Below, one piece after another: positions 25,985 to 32,147 of a stretch of DNA of 32,194 nucleotides. The translations under genes and the position numbers were made by a program. Where the stretch lies: positions 1 through 32,194 of the IMG/VR virus record IMGVR_UViG_3300027793_000208; one strand, written 5' to 3'. The notes under the pieces were generated by a model, which saw nothing but the letters and a program-made list of their open reading frames with translations, did not search any database and was not told the DNA's origin. Numbering within the stretch: position 1 is the stretch's first letter; each line of letters starts with the position of its first letter. The stretch comes from a virus.

Positions 25985-27073
25985 TCAGAACTTATCAATA
26001 GGAAGGATACGATGAGCTTTAAAAGCAGCTTCGTGACCATTCCCATCAAACAGGATAGGAACAACACCCAAGAAAGTGAACATCTTTTCATTAGGCATCT
26101 TAGTCAGATCAATACCATCAAGACCAATGGATGCCTGAGAATACCGAATGATAGAAGAATGTTGGGTTTCGGTAGTGGTAACAAAAGACTTAAAGCCCAG
26201 TTTCAGAACCTCATGAGTGTTTTCTTTTGCAGAATACAACACAATGTAAGTGTGACGACCCTTAGAACCATTCTCAAGAAGTTTCCTCAGAAGTCGTGCT
26301 TCGTTGGTGGAACTCGGAGCATCATAGAGAACAAAATCTGGGTCATGATCCAGTTGCACAAAGGGATCAATACGATTGCCCGACTCATCTTTCATGTCGG
26401 GAGAAGTAGACAACCACTTCAACCATTCTTCACGATCCATCTTGCGAACAATAGGATCACCACCATTCTCGGTGCGGTTATAGATTGCGTTGACAATCTT
26501 CGTAAATGCACCACCAGCATTGTTAGGATAAACCTCATCAATTTTGCACATCTTGATGAGCCAGTCTTCAATCGCAGTGATGTCTCGTTGAAGTTCACCA
26601 ATCCGAACCAATTCAGCACCAGCAACAATGAAGTCTTCTTGGACTACTTTGCGACGGGGAGGAAAGTTGTTCAGCAGAAGTCCGTTAGCAAAAGAGCAAG
26701 CTTTGGTGTTCTCTTTTGGTCGGATACGAACAACAGGAAGGAAAGGTTCGTTCTCAGCCATAGCTGCAAGAGCCCGAGTACGGCCATCCTCAAACTCGTT
26801 GTCAGTAACTCGGACAACTGGGGGGAGATCCTTAGTGTCCCAACCTCGGAGTTGGTATGAAACTTGCATGTCAAGAACACTATTGTTAGAGTTCTGTTCA
26901 CACCTAACACCAGCATTGGCAAACTCAGGATCATCTGGGTTTTTCTTAGCCAAGTTAATGAAGCTGAAGTCTACAAACTCTCCATTAAACTTGGATTCAA
27001 TCTCTTCTTTAGACCAATTCTTTTCGTACTCAGCAAGGTCAATTTCCTTGCCAAAAATAATGCGTTTTTTCAT
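25985..27073 (-). CDS. ParB-like N-terminal domain protein
   Basis: The 362-residue protein has a ParB-like nuclease/CTPase fold segment at about 65-115: VLDMQVSYQLRGWDTKDLPPV followed by EDGRTRALAA (95-104), the DGxxR motif typical of ParB/Srx-type domains. The rest is unassigned, with a charged middle and a beta-rich end. Chromosomal ParB proteins bind DNA; phage members vary. It lies directly upstream of the DEAH helicase. The leader (AAAAACAAACACT) is A/C-rich. Confidence 0.8.
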   Translation of the reverse strand: MKKRIIFGKEIDLAEYEKNWSKEEIESKFNGEFVDFSFINLAKKNPDDPEFANAGVRCEQNSNNSVLDMQVSYQLRGWDTKDLPPVVRVTDNEFEDGRTRALAAMAENEPFLPVVRIRPKENTKACSFANGLLLNNFPPRRKVVQEDFIVAGAELVRIGELQRDITAIEDWLIKMCKIDEVYPNNAGGAFTKIVNAIYNRTENGGDPIVRKMDREEWLKWLSTSPDMKDESGNRIDPFVQLDHDPDFVLYDAPSSTNEARLLRKLLENGSKGRHTYIVLYSAKENTHEVLKLGFKSFVTTTETQHSSIIRYSQASIGLDGIDLTKMPNEKMFTFLGVVPILFDGNGHEAAFKAHRILPIDKF

Positions 27074-27143
27074 AGTGTTTGTTTTTGCTAAGAGCAGTTG
27101 GTGATGAGATTTTGTTTGCCAGAGGCATTTATCTCATGAGGCC

Positions 27144-27172
27144 AGAATACATCAGACAAAGAACTATGTCAA
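27144..27172 (-). promoter_or_regulatory. Consensus sigma70 promoter of the ParB-like gene
   Basis: Minus strand: TTGACA (27167-27172), exactly 17 bases, TATTCT (27144-27149), with TG just before the -10. The last codons (CCC TTG ACA TAG) of the 168-residue gene supply the -35. It is the strongest host-type promoter in the window. Confidence 0.85.
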
Positions 27173-27670
27173 GGGCCCTGTCTGAGGTTTGAGGGTTTCG
27201 TAACAATACTCAATGTTACAAGCATAAAGGACTCGCATAATTAAGTCCAGTGATCTTTGGTGTGGTCGTTGTTTCCAACCATACCATTGTGTTCTCTTAC
27301 CTACATCGTAGGGCGGAACTTGACCCACAGAGTAATACTGATCAGCTGTGGTGTCGTAGGTAACTCCTCGGTCATCATACAACCACCAATGTGTATCACC
27401 TCTGTAATCTATCCCGCTCATTGGAATCAAATCATGAGGATCCAAGAGATAGAATAGGGCCTGAGTTGAATGGTAACAATGACCATACATCGGGTTCTTT
27501 ACATTTTCTTCCCGATATTTTTTAGTGAGAAGATCTGGAGTCAGATGATTGCGAATAATCATCATCATTGACTCCGCAATCTCTTGGTTATAATAAAACG
27601 GGAGAAACCTCAGAGTACGAGTCTCAGAGATTTCTCCATCTTTGTAAGAATGTCTTACAACTTCTTTCAT
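27164..27670 (-). CDS. Possible Cys/His hydrolase, papain-like motif
   Basis: The 168-residue protein starts MKEVVRHSYKDGEISETRTL. It carries GHCYHSTQALFYLL (63-76), with a Cys (65) at the start of a helix, THWWLYD (93-99) with a His (94), and TYDTTADQY with Asp (106, 110). This Cys...His...Asp spacing fits a papain-like or transglutaminase fold, common in phage proteins of unknown substrate. The catalytic role is inference. The C-terminal codons overlap the next promoter's -35. Confidence 0.8.
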   Translation of the reverse strand: MKEVVRHSYKDGEISETRTLRFLPFYYNQEIAESMMMIIRNHLTPDLLTKKYREENVKNPMYGHCYHSTQALFYLLDPHDLIPMSGIDYRGDTHWWLYDDRGVTYDTTADQYYSVGQVPPYDVGKRTQWYGWKQRPHQRSLDLIMRVLYACNIEYCYETLKPQTGPLT

Positions 27671-27816
27671 CAGAAGTTCTTTAGAAGTGCAAGAGTTTCA
27701 CGATCAAACTCCTCTCGAATACCAGAATCAGGAAGCCAATCTTCAGGACCAGTTTCCATCATGGATTGATAAAGATCGTTCTCATCAAAGGAATCGTAGT
27801 TGAAATCGTCGTTCAT
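27670..27816 (-). CDS. Acidic 48-residue protein
   Basis: The protein starts MNDDFNYDSFDENDLYQSMM and is strongly acidic at the N-terminus. The start lies 18 bases after the promoter's expected transcript start and the stop overlaps the next gene (TGATG), so it opens the operon with the possible Cys/His hydrolase. Function unknown; an inhibitor or chaperone-like partner is only a guess. Confidence 0.7.
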   Translation of the reverse strand: MNDDFNYDSFDENDLYQSMMETGPEDWLPDSGIREEFDRETLALLKNF

Positions 27817-27839
27817 GGGTGAATCAGTTGAACAAGGCC

Positions 27840-27868
27840 AAAATACTGTGGATTCGGGGGAGAGTCAA
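27840..27868 (-). promoter_or_regulatory. Sigma70-like promoter of the 48-residue gene
   Basis: Minus strand: TTGACT (27863-27868), 17 bases, TATTTT (27840-27845), GGCC, then a 20-30 base leader to the ATG at 27816. It belongs to the same type as the ParB-like promoter. Confidence 0.75.
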
Positions 27869-27878
27869 GGGGCTGACC

Positions 27879-27895
27879 GATCAGAGATCCTTATC
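27879..27895 (-). repeat. Copy B of the ATAAGGATCTCTGATC element
   Basis: The last codons of the NeuD-like gene (GAT AAG GAT CTC TGA TC) contain the same 16 bases as copy A. Both copies are followed, on the minus strand, by GCCCC and then a TTG-type -35. Confidence 0.65.
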
Positions 27896-28501
27896 GGACT
27901 CTTCAGATTTCATAAGTCTTGCATTTCTACCAACATACTTCCCAGGAATTGTGATGTCTTTTGTTATGTTACTGTGTGTGCATAAAATTACATTATCACA
28001 AATGTTTAAGTTATTCATAACTGTTCCATTCAAAAAGAACTTACAGTTTTCTCCTATTTTTGTTCTCCCACCAACATAAACTCTTGAACTAATGATACTA
28101 TTTCTACCTAGGATAACATCATGACCAATACCAGATTGGTTATCAAAATAACAATGATCGCCTACTGAAGCATTCCAACAAATCTCACACAAATGACCAA
28201 TAAAAGATCCCCTTCCAATTTTGGAAGAGGAGAACATGTAAACCGAATCATCTATGTATGTTAAACAATCTAGATTAAGATTATCTAATAAATCACAGAC
28301 CTCTTTTCTAAGATCCATGTCAAGATAGAAAGCAATAATGTATTGATAGTTATCTTTTGAAATTAAAGCTTTGAAGTCTTTGGGAGTGATTATAGAAATA
28401 TCTTTCAATCCTTCCTTATTGAAAACTTCAAAGTATTGTTGAGTGATTGAAGATTCGGGAAATCCAATTATTTTAACTGGTTTATTATTTTTGATGAACA
28501 T
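27881..28501 (-). CDS. NeuD-like left-handed beta-helix acyltransferase
   Basis: The 206-residue protein has an N-terminal Rossmann-like part (KPVKIIGFPESSITQQYFEVFN), followed by hexapeptide repeats of a left-handed beta-helix (GRGSFIGHLCEICWNASVGD, GIGHDVILGRNSIISSRVYV, GKYVGRNARLM). This is the fold of NeuD, PglD and related sugar O- or N-acetyltransferases. It is more AT-rich than its neighbours, and a CTAAATA motif lies upstream, as in the virion block, so it may be a late or horizontally acquired gene. Target sugar unknown. Confidence 0.85.
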   Translation of the reverse strand: MFIKNNKPVKIIGFPESSITQQYFEVFNKEGLKDISIITPKDFKALISKDNYQYIIAFYLDMDLRKEVCDLLDNLNLDCLTYIDDSVYMFSSSKIGRGSFIGHLCEICWNASVGDHCYFDNQSGIGHDVILGRNSIISSRVYVGGRTKIGENCKFFLNGTVMNNLNICDNVILCTHSNITKDITIPGKYVGRNARLMKSEESDKDL

Positions 28502-28520
28502 TTGAGTCCCCGAAATTCAG

Positions 28521-28528
28521 TATTTAGT
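28521..28528 (-). promoter_or_regulatory. ACTAAATA motif before the NeuD-like gene
   Basis: The minus strand reads ACTAAATA 19 bases before the ATG at 28501. It is the third copy of the CTAAATA core in the window, and the one with the spacing of a late promoter. Confidence 0.4.
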
Positions 28529-28910
28529 CCCAAGATACGTTTTGTAGAAGGAAGCCAGGCATCACATAAGTCCATGAACCAGACTCTTGATTACCGCCAA
28601 CCTTGTACTCCCACTTATACTCATACTTGTTATGACTATCCCAAGTCATATAACCCTTCTCTTTGTCAAATCTACCCTTAATAGTAAGGCCAAACTTGTT
28701 AGAAAAGATGTTACGAGTACGCAGAGCACCGCCAGTCTCACGAGTTTCTACAACTTTACATGTATCTGGATAGGTTTGAAGTCCTGCCTCAAGTACACAT
28801 GGAGTTTCATACACAAATGGACGATACACCTTTGGTTTTGGTGGTGTGGTCTGTGCAAATACTGGTGCAGTGAACACCAGCGAAGTCAAAATCAACAGAG
28901 ATTTAATCAC
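28524..28910 (-). CDS. Exported 128-residue protein, unknown function
   Basis: The protein has a clear signal peptide (MIKSLLILTSLVFTAPVFAQ, cleavage likely after FAQ) and a beta-rich mature part (about 25-128) with two Cys (38 and 51), ending GSWTYVMPGFLLQNVSWD. It would be secreted to the periplasm or outer envelope. It overlaps the start of the upstream membrane protein gene (ATGA). Function unknown; similar short secreted proteins occur in cyanobacteria and cyanophages. Confidence 0.85.
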   Translation of the reverse strand: MIKSLLILTSLVFTAPVFAQTTPPKPKVYRPFVYETPCVLEAGLQTYPDTCKVVETRETGGALRTRNIFSNKFGLTIKGRFDKEKGYMTWDSHNKYEYKWEYKVGGNQESGSWTYVMPGFLLQNVSWD

Positions 28911-29311
28911 TTGTTCATTTGGAGAGTAGGGACGGGCATTCCACCTTCGGTGGGCACATAGATGGTCACATTACCATTCTTGCTACCATCTTCAAGACCA
29001 GTGATGTACAGGTATTGGAGATACTCACGGTTGTCCTTCAGGCTATCACCAATAATTTGGTTTGCCTTAGCGACACCAGTAGCACGGATCACTTCAGCAT
29101 CAGCAAGTTGTTGTGCCGAATCTTTCTTTGCTTGTGCTTCCAGCACTGCTACCTGACGAGTATACTCTGCCTTTTGCAGTTCTGCTTTACCTTGTAGTGA
29201 TTGGGCCCACACATTATAGAGAGGACCAACAACTGCATTGATAATCAACAGAGACAGAAGAAAAGAAACGCCGATGATACTGGCGTTACGCATAGTGTTG
29301 TCTTGAGTCAT
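28907..29311 (-). CDS. Membrane protein with prohibitin-like coiled coil
   Basis: The 134-residue protein has one membrane segment (about 10-32: ASIIGVSFLLSLLIINAVVG) followed by a long charged coiled coil with GKAELQKAEYTRQVAVLEAQAKKDSAQQLADAEV, IRATGVAKANQIIGDSL and NREYLQYLYI. This matches the C-terminal helical domain of SPFH/prohibitin proteins, but the SPFH head domain is absent. It may be a phage-encoded mini-prohibitin that inserts into or modulates a host membrane ring. Family link is by motif. Confidence 0.75.
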   Translation of the reverse strand: MTQDNTMRNASIIGVSFLLSLLIINAVVGPLYNVWAQSLQGKAELQKAEYTRQVAVLEAQAKKDSAQQLADAEVIRATGVAKANQIIGDSLKDNREYLQYLYITGLEDGSKNGNVTIYVPTEGGMPVPTLQMNK

Positions 29312-29472
29312 TTAGTTTCTCCAACATAAACATAGTCAGGATGTTTGGCTTTGAAAGCCTCCACTTGTTCTACAGTCTTAAGAAAGACGGAAAGAGTAGT
29401 GTTCGGATGTTCTTTGAAGTAATACTTCACTTGAATGAGGTCTTTCATATCACGCAGGGATTTGTTCTTCAT
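29308..29472 (-). CDS. 54-residue protein
   Basis: The protein starts MKNKSLRDMKDLIQVKYYFK and continues EHPNTTLSVFLKTVEQVEAF, ending HPDYVYVGETK. Start at 29472 is inside the previous gene (overlap 23 bases, different frame). Alpha/beta; unknown. The stop overlaps the next start (ATGA). Confidence 0.7.
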   Translation of the reverse strand: MKNKSLRDMKDLIQVKYYFKEHPNTTLSVFLKTVEQVEAFKAKHPDYVYVGETK

Positions 29473-29833
29473 TACCTTTAGTAGTATAACACTTCCACTC
29501 ACCATTTGTAAACAGGTAAGCGTAGTCACACCAAGAATCGTTCACAGAACCAATGAAAGCTTGGAAAGAGTTGTCCAGATTAGGTTCGGTATCTACATCA
29601 CCACGGCCTTCGTAGTAAAGAGTACCAAACTCCTGTTCTTTACCGTCCCAATCTTTATCAGTCCACAGAGAACTGATGTCACCACCATCAACCAACTCTG
29701 CAGCTTTCTGACGAGTGTTGAAGTGTTCTTTCAGTTTCTTACCATTCCACTCAGGATAGCCGTCCCAGTGACAATACACCGAAAGGACAGAGCCATTCTT
29801 AAGTTGAACACCGATGCGAGAACGAGTCGCCAT
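29450..29833 (-). CDS. Conserved phage protein of the MATRSRIG family
   Basis: The 127-residue protein starts MATRSRIGVQLKNGSVLSVY and contains CHWDGYPEWNGKKLKEHF, followed by GDISSLWTD and FGTLYYEGRG. It belongs to a very widespread small phage family recognised by its N-terminus; the function is not established. It is driven by cassette 14. Its 3' end overlaps the next gene. Confidence 0.85.
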   Translation of the reverse strand: MATRSRIGVQLKNGSVLSVYCHWDGYPEWNGKKLKEHFNTRQKAAELVDGGDISSLWTDKDWDGKEQEFGTLYYEGRGDVDTEPNLDNSFQAFIGSVNDSWCDYAYLFTNGEWKCYTTKGNEEQIPA

Positions 29834-29887
29834 GTTGTCTTGAAGTTACTTGAGAGGGGTTTGTGTTGCGTCAAGACCACATCCGTG

Positions 29888-29960
29888 TCTCAACATGGCT
29901 AAGATACCAAGATCAGAGCCCCTTCGGCGAGATCAGTGGACAGCCAAAAGACTGTCACAC
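29888..29960 (-). promoter_or_regulatory. Promoter cassette 14
   Basis: Minus strand: hairpin GACAGTC-TTTT-GGCTGTC (29939-29956), CCACTGATCTCGCC, -10 TATCTT (29901-29906), AGCC, ATGTTGAGACA. The GTGTGACAG at its far end supplies the stop codon (TGA) of the 56-residue gene. Confidence 0.8.
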
Positions 29961-30125
29961 CATCATTTGTGTTTCCATTCCAGTGACATTTATACCACGT
30001 TGAATCATCTTCATCATGGCTTCCTGAGCACAATTAAAGTCAAAGTAACAGGCCCATTTCTGTTCATAATCTAAAATATAACCGACTTTGTAAAACTCAG
30101 GTATTTGAGAACGGTTGCGTTTCAT
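29955..30125 (-). CDS. 56-residue protein whose stop lies in cassette 14
   Basis: The protein starts MKRNRSQIPEFYKVGYILDY and continues EQKWACYFDFNCAQEAMMKM, ending GMETQMMV. Its stop codon TGA is in the cassette's GTGTGACAG. The start overlaps the stop of the upstream gene (ATGA). Function unknown. Confidence 0.7.
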   Translation of the reverse strand: MKRNRSQIPEFYKVGYILDYEQKWACYFDFNCAQEAMMKMIQRGINVTGMETQMMV

Positions 30126-30448
30126 TCTTCATCCCAAGGTGCTTTACGGTCCATAATTCTCTTAATACTTTCCATTGTTGATTCACTCGGAAGTGATAAT
30201 CTTTCCACTAGAGCATCAAAATCTCCTTCTTTTAAGAAAATGCGTTCTGGTGGATAAGAACCCTTGCCCCAATACTCTTCAAACTTATAAACATATTCCA
30301 TATGTTCCCATCCATGATTAAGTGAATGCCAGAAAGACCCCCACATATGATAATCATCAAAGCGAAATCCTTGATGAGATATCAGACGATACCACCACCA
30401 GAATGGTGTATATTTAATCGGTTTAAATCCGATGATCCACTTATTCAT
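30122..30448 (-). CDS. Aromatic-rich 108-residue protein
   Basis: From the ATG at 30448 (MNKWIIGFKPIKYTPFWWWY) the protein is rich in Trp, Tyr and His (SFWHSLNHGWEHMEYVYKFEEYW) and has a charged C-terminus. An alternative start is two codons earlier (30454). It overlaps the 54-residue gene by eight bases. The many aromatics could reflect a membrane interface or ligand-binding role, but nothing specific is visible. Confidence 0.8.
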   Translation of the reverse strand: MNKWIIGFKPIKYTPFWWWYRLISHQGFRFDDYHMWGSFWHSLNHGWEHMEYVYKFEEYWGKGSYPPERIFLKEGDFDALVERLSLPSESTMESIKRIMDRKAPWDEE

Positions 30449-30605
30449 CCACATCGGTAAGTCCAACTTTCAATTCCTCTAAACGATCAGTGATAGCCTT
30501 AATAAAGTCTTGTTCTGTCCAAGTGTTCAAAATACTTTCTTGAGGATCATTTTCATCCCATGAGATGTCAAGTGATCCATCTTTGTTTTCTTTTACATCA
30601 ATCAT
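30441..30605 (-). CDS. 54-residue conserved acidic protein
   Basis: The protein starts MIDVKENKDGSLDISWDEND, then PQESILNTWTEQDFIKAITD. The V-K-E-N-x-D-G-S-x-D-I-S-W-D pattern is common in small cyanophage proteins with unknown function. It overlaps its downstream neighbour (TAA inside ATGAATAAG). Acidic C-terminus. Confidence 0.75.
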   Translation of the reverse strand: MIDVKENKDGSLDISWDENDPQESILNTWTEQDFIKAITDRLEELKVGLTDVDE

Positions 30606-30607
30606 GA

Positions 30608-30838
30608 TTATCTGTCGTAATAGTTTTCTTCAACTTGACTCTCAAGAAAGTCACACTTATTTTCCAAATATCTCACAAGTTCATAAAGATCACGAAGATC
30701 TCTTTTCATCTCTTCAATATCACGCATCTGTTCTGACTTTGCGACAAGAGTATTATACTCCGCATCTTGGATGTGGCGAAGTTTTTCACACGAATCCCAA
30801 TCCCTTTCGTGATACCAAGTTTTTTCAGTTTCAAACAT
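30608..30838 (-). CDS. 76-residue coiled-coil protein
   Basis: The protein starts MFETEKTWYHERDWDSCEKL and its second half is a charged coiled coil (MRDIEEMKRDLRDLYELVRYLENKCDFLESQVEEN). It could oligomerise. The ATG overlaps the upstream stop (TAATG). Function unknown. Confidence 0.8.
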   Translation of the reverse strand: MFETEKTWYHERDWDSCEKLRHIQDAEYNTLVAKSEQMRDIEEMKRDLRDLYELVRYLENKCDFLESQVEENYYDR

Positions 30839-31038
30839 TAGAGTGACTCTACTTCATTAGCTATATTATTCAACACATCATAAGGATGTTCAAGTTCTCC
30901 CCAATCAGTACAAAATCGATCAGCAACTTCACGAAGAATAAACGCAATCAGTCTCTGACGATCACCTTTCTGTGGACGAAGTGTGAGTTCCATTGAAGCA
31001 TCTAGAAGATATTGAGCACGCCTAGTCACAGGTTTCAT
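30838..31038 (-). CDS. 66-residue helical protein
   Basis: From the ATG at 31038 the protein reads MKPVTRRAQYLLDASMELTL and continues RPQKGDRQRLIAFILREVAD, then a helical end. It overlaps the previous gene by 17 bases in another frame. Function unknown. Confidence 0.75.
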   Translation of the reverse strand: MKPVTRRAQYLLDASMELTLRPQKGDRQRLIAFILREVADRFCTDWGELEHPYDVLNNIANEVESL

Positions 31039-31210
31039 CACTCCAATAATAACGCAGTTTATCACCATCCGCAGAAATATTCAAGTGATAGGTTTTACCA
31101 TTTTGAGTATAAACCCCGACCCATAAGGTGCGTTCATTCATACTTTCCAGGTGAAACATCTTCACTTCTTCCAGCACGATTTCGTCTGGGTTTTCTGTAA
31201 ATCGTGTCAT
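31022..31210 (-). CDS. 62-residue beta-rich protein
   Basis: The protein starts MTRFTENPDEIVLEEVKMFH and continues LESMNERTLWVGVYTQNGKT. A beta-rich pattern with WVGVYTQNGKTYHLNIS is seen. ATGA overlap upstream. Function unknown. Confidence 0.75.
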   Translation of the reverse strand: MTRFTENPDEIVLEEVKMFHLESMNERTLWVGVYTQNGKTYHLNISADGDKLRYYWSDETCD

Positions 31211-31500
31211 GATAGAAATACCTTAAGTGTGCGTCCGTTGTCTTGTTCTGATACTTGGATGTTAGAGCATTCGTAATTAACATACTCTCGTCCATTCGGT
31301 CCAATTACCTCCACCCGATTGATGAGTGGATAGTTTTTGATGTAATCACCATTCGGTGCTTCATAATCCAAATGACCTTCATTCCAAGGTTTCTGTCCGA
31401 AAGATTCGTAGTCAATTCCAAGTGATTCTAATGCTGCTTTGTTTGCTGCTTCTCTTCGTTCTGCTTCTTCAAGCATTTCTTCGTGGGTTGGGTCAGTCAT
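31207..31500 (-). CDS. 97-residue protein
   Basis: The protein starts MTDPTHEEMLEEAERREAAN, a charged helix, followed by a C-terminal beta-rich part (VEVIGPNGREYVNYECSNIQVSEQDNGRTLKVF). ATGA/overlap at both ends (31500 overlaps 31493-31500 of the upstream gene). Function unknown. Confidence 0.8.
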   Translation of the reverse strand: MTDPTHEEMLEEAERREAANKAALESLGIDYESFGQKPWNEGHLDYEAPNGDYIKNYPLINRVEVIGPNGREYVNYECSNIQVSEQDNGRTLKVFLS

Positions 31501-31699
31501 TTTTAATCACTTCAAATGTGTCTTCCGTAAGTTTTCGGTTTAGAATCTTGACTTCAGATTCAAGTTGTTCTATTCTATCACACAATTCAGTGATAACACC
31601 AATCAAACAATCATAATCAATTGTTTCGCTGTCATGTCCATCTTCCATGTCATAATAACAGGAGTGTACAAGTTCTTGTTTGAAATTGCGTTCAGTCAT
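31493..31699 (-). CDS. 68-residue acidic coiled-coil protein
   Basis: From the ATG at 31699 the protein reads MTERNFKQELVHSCYYDMED, then a coiled coil (LCDRIEQLESEVKILNRKLTEDTF). It overlaps both neighbours by about eight bases. The longer frame to 31720 reads back into the upstream gene. Function unknown. Confidence 0.75.
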   Translation of the reverse strand: MTERNFKQELVHSCYYDMEDGHDSETIDYDCLIGVITELCDRIEQLESEVKILNRKLTEDTFEVIKND

Positions 31700-31937
31700 C
31701 GTATTCAGTAATAAAAGCAACTGCTAAACAAAATTTGCGTTGTTGAAAATCTACACTCATAAGAGAATTACCAAAGAAAGAAAACAAGAGGTTGATACCA
31801 CCAGAAGAATGAATGACACCACCAGGGCTTTCAAAATTCACCCAGAGTAGTGCTCGGTTTTTGATGATACCAAACTGCCAAGTGTGATCTACTTCACCAT
31901 CCTGATAAGTTTGTTTGGAGTGCTGGTAGAGTTTCAT
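31692..31937 (-). CDS. 81-residue beta-rich protein
   Basis: The protein starts MKLYQHSKQTYQDGEVDHTW and continues QFGIIKNRALLWVNFESPGG, ending in AVAFITEYDD. It is beta-rich with a Gly/Ser loop. Overlaps neighbours at both ends. Function unknown. Confidence 0.8.
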   Translation of the reverse strand: MKLYQHSKQTYQDGEVDHTWQFGIIKNRALLWVNFESPGGVIHSSGGINLLFSFFGNSLMSVDFQQRKFCLAVAFITEYDD

Positions 31938-32125
31938 CGTCCTGAAAGATAAGATTTTTTCATTTGTTGAATGTTCTCCAAATGTTTGTAAAGGTCTTTG
32001 AAGTCTTGTTTGAACCTTACGAGTGCTTCACCTTCTTTGTTGAGATATGCTGTATCAATCAAAGTGTTGAGTTCTTCATCAATCAGTTGTTCAACGTATT
32101 CGTAGGTTTCTTTGGGAGTAGGCAT
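31934..32125 (-). CDS. 63-residue helical protein, first gene of right-end operon
   Basis: The protein starts MPTPKETYEYVEQLIDEELN and is helical (ALVRFKQDFKDLYKHLENIQQMKKSYL). It is the first gene of a run of ten overlapping genes (32125 to 29955) behind the promoter at 32148. The leader (AATCAACCAAACCG) is A/C-rich without a Shine-Dalgarno. Function unknown. Confidence 0.8.
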   Translation of the reverse strand: MPTPKETYEYVEQLIDEELNTLIDTAYLNKEGEALVRFKQDFKDLYKHLENIQQMKKSYLSGR

Positions 32126-32147
32126 CGGTTTGGTTGATTATGAGTGT

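Noticed and set aside
1214-29902. Plus-strand open frames of 60-300 residues throughout the window
   Set aside because: All lie opposite recognisable or tightly packed minus-strand genes, lack ribosome-binding sites, and show no family motif. They look like shadows.
10021-29956. Cassette hairpins as standard intrinsic terminators
   Set aside because: The stems are only about 7 bp and are followed by CCACTAAATCC rather than a U-tract, so I call them stem-loops only.
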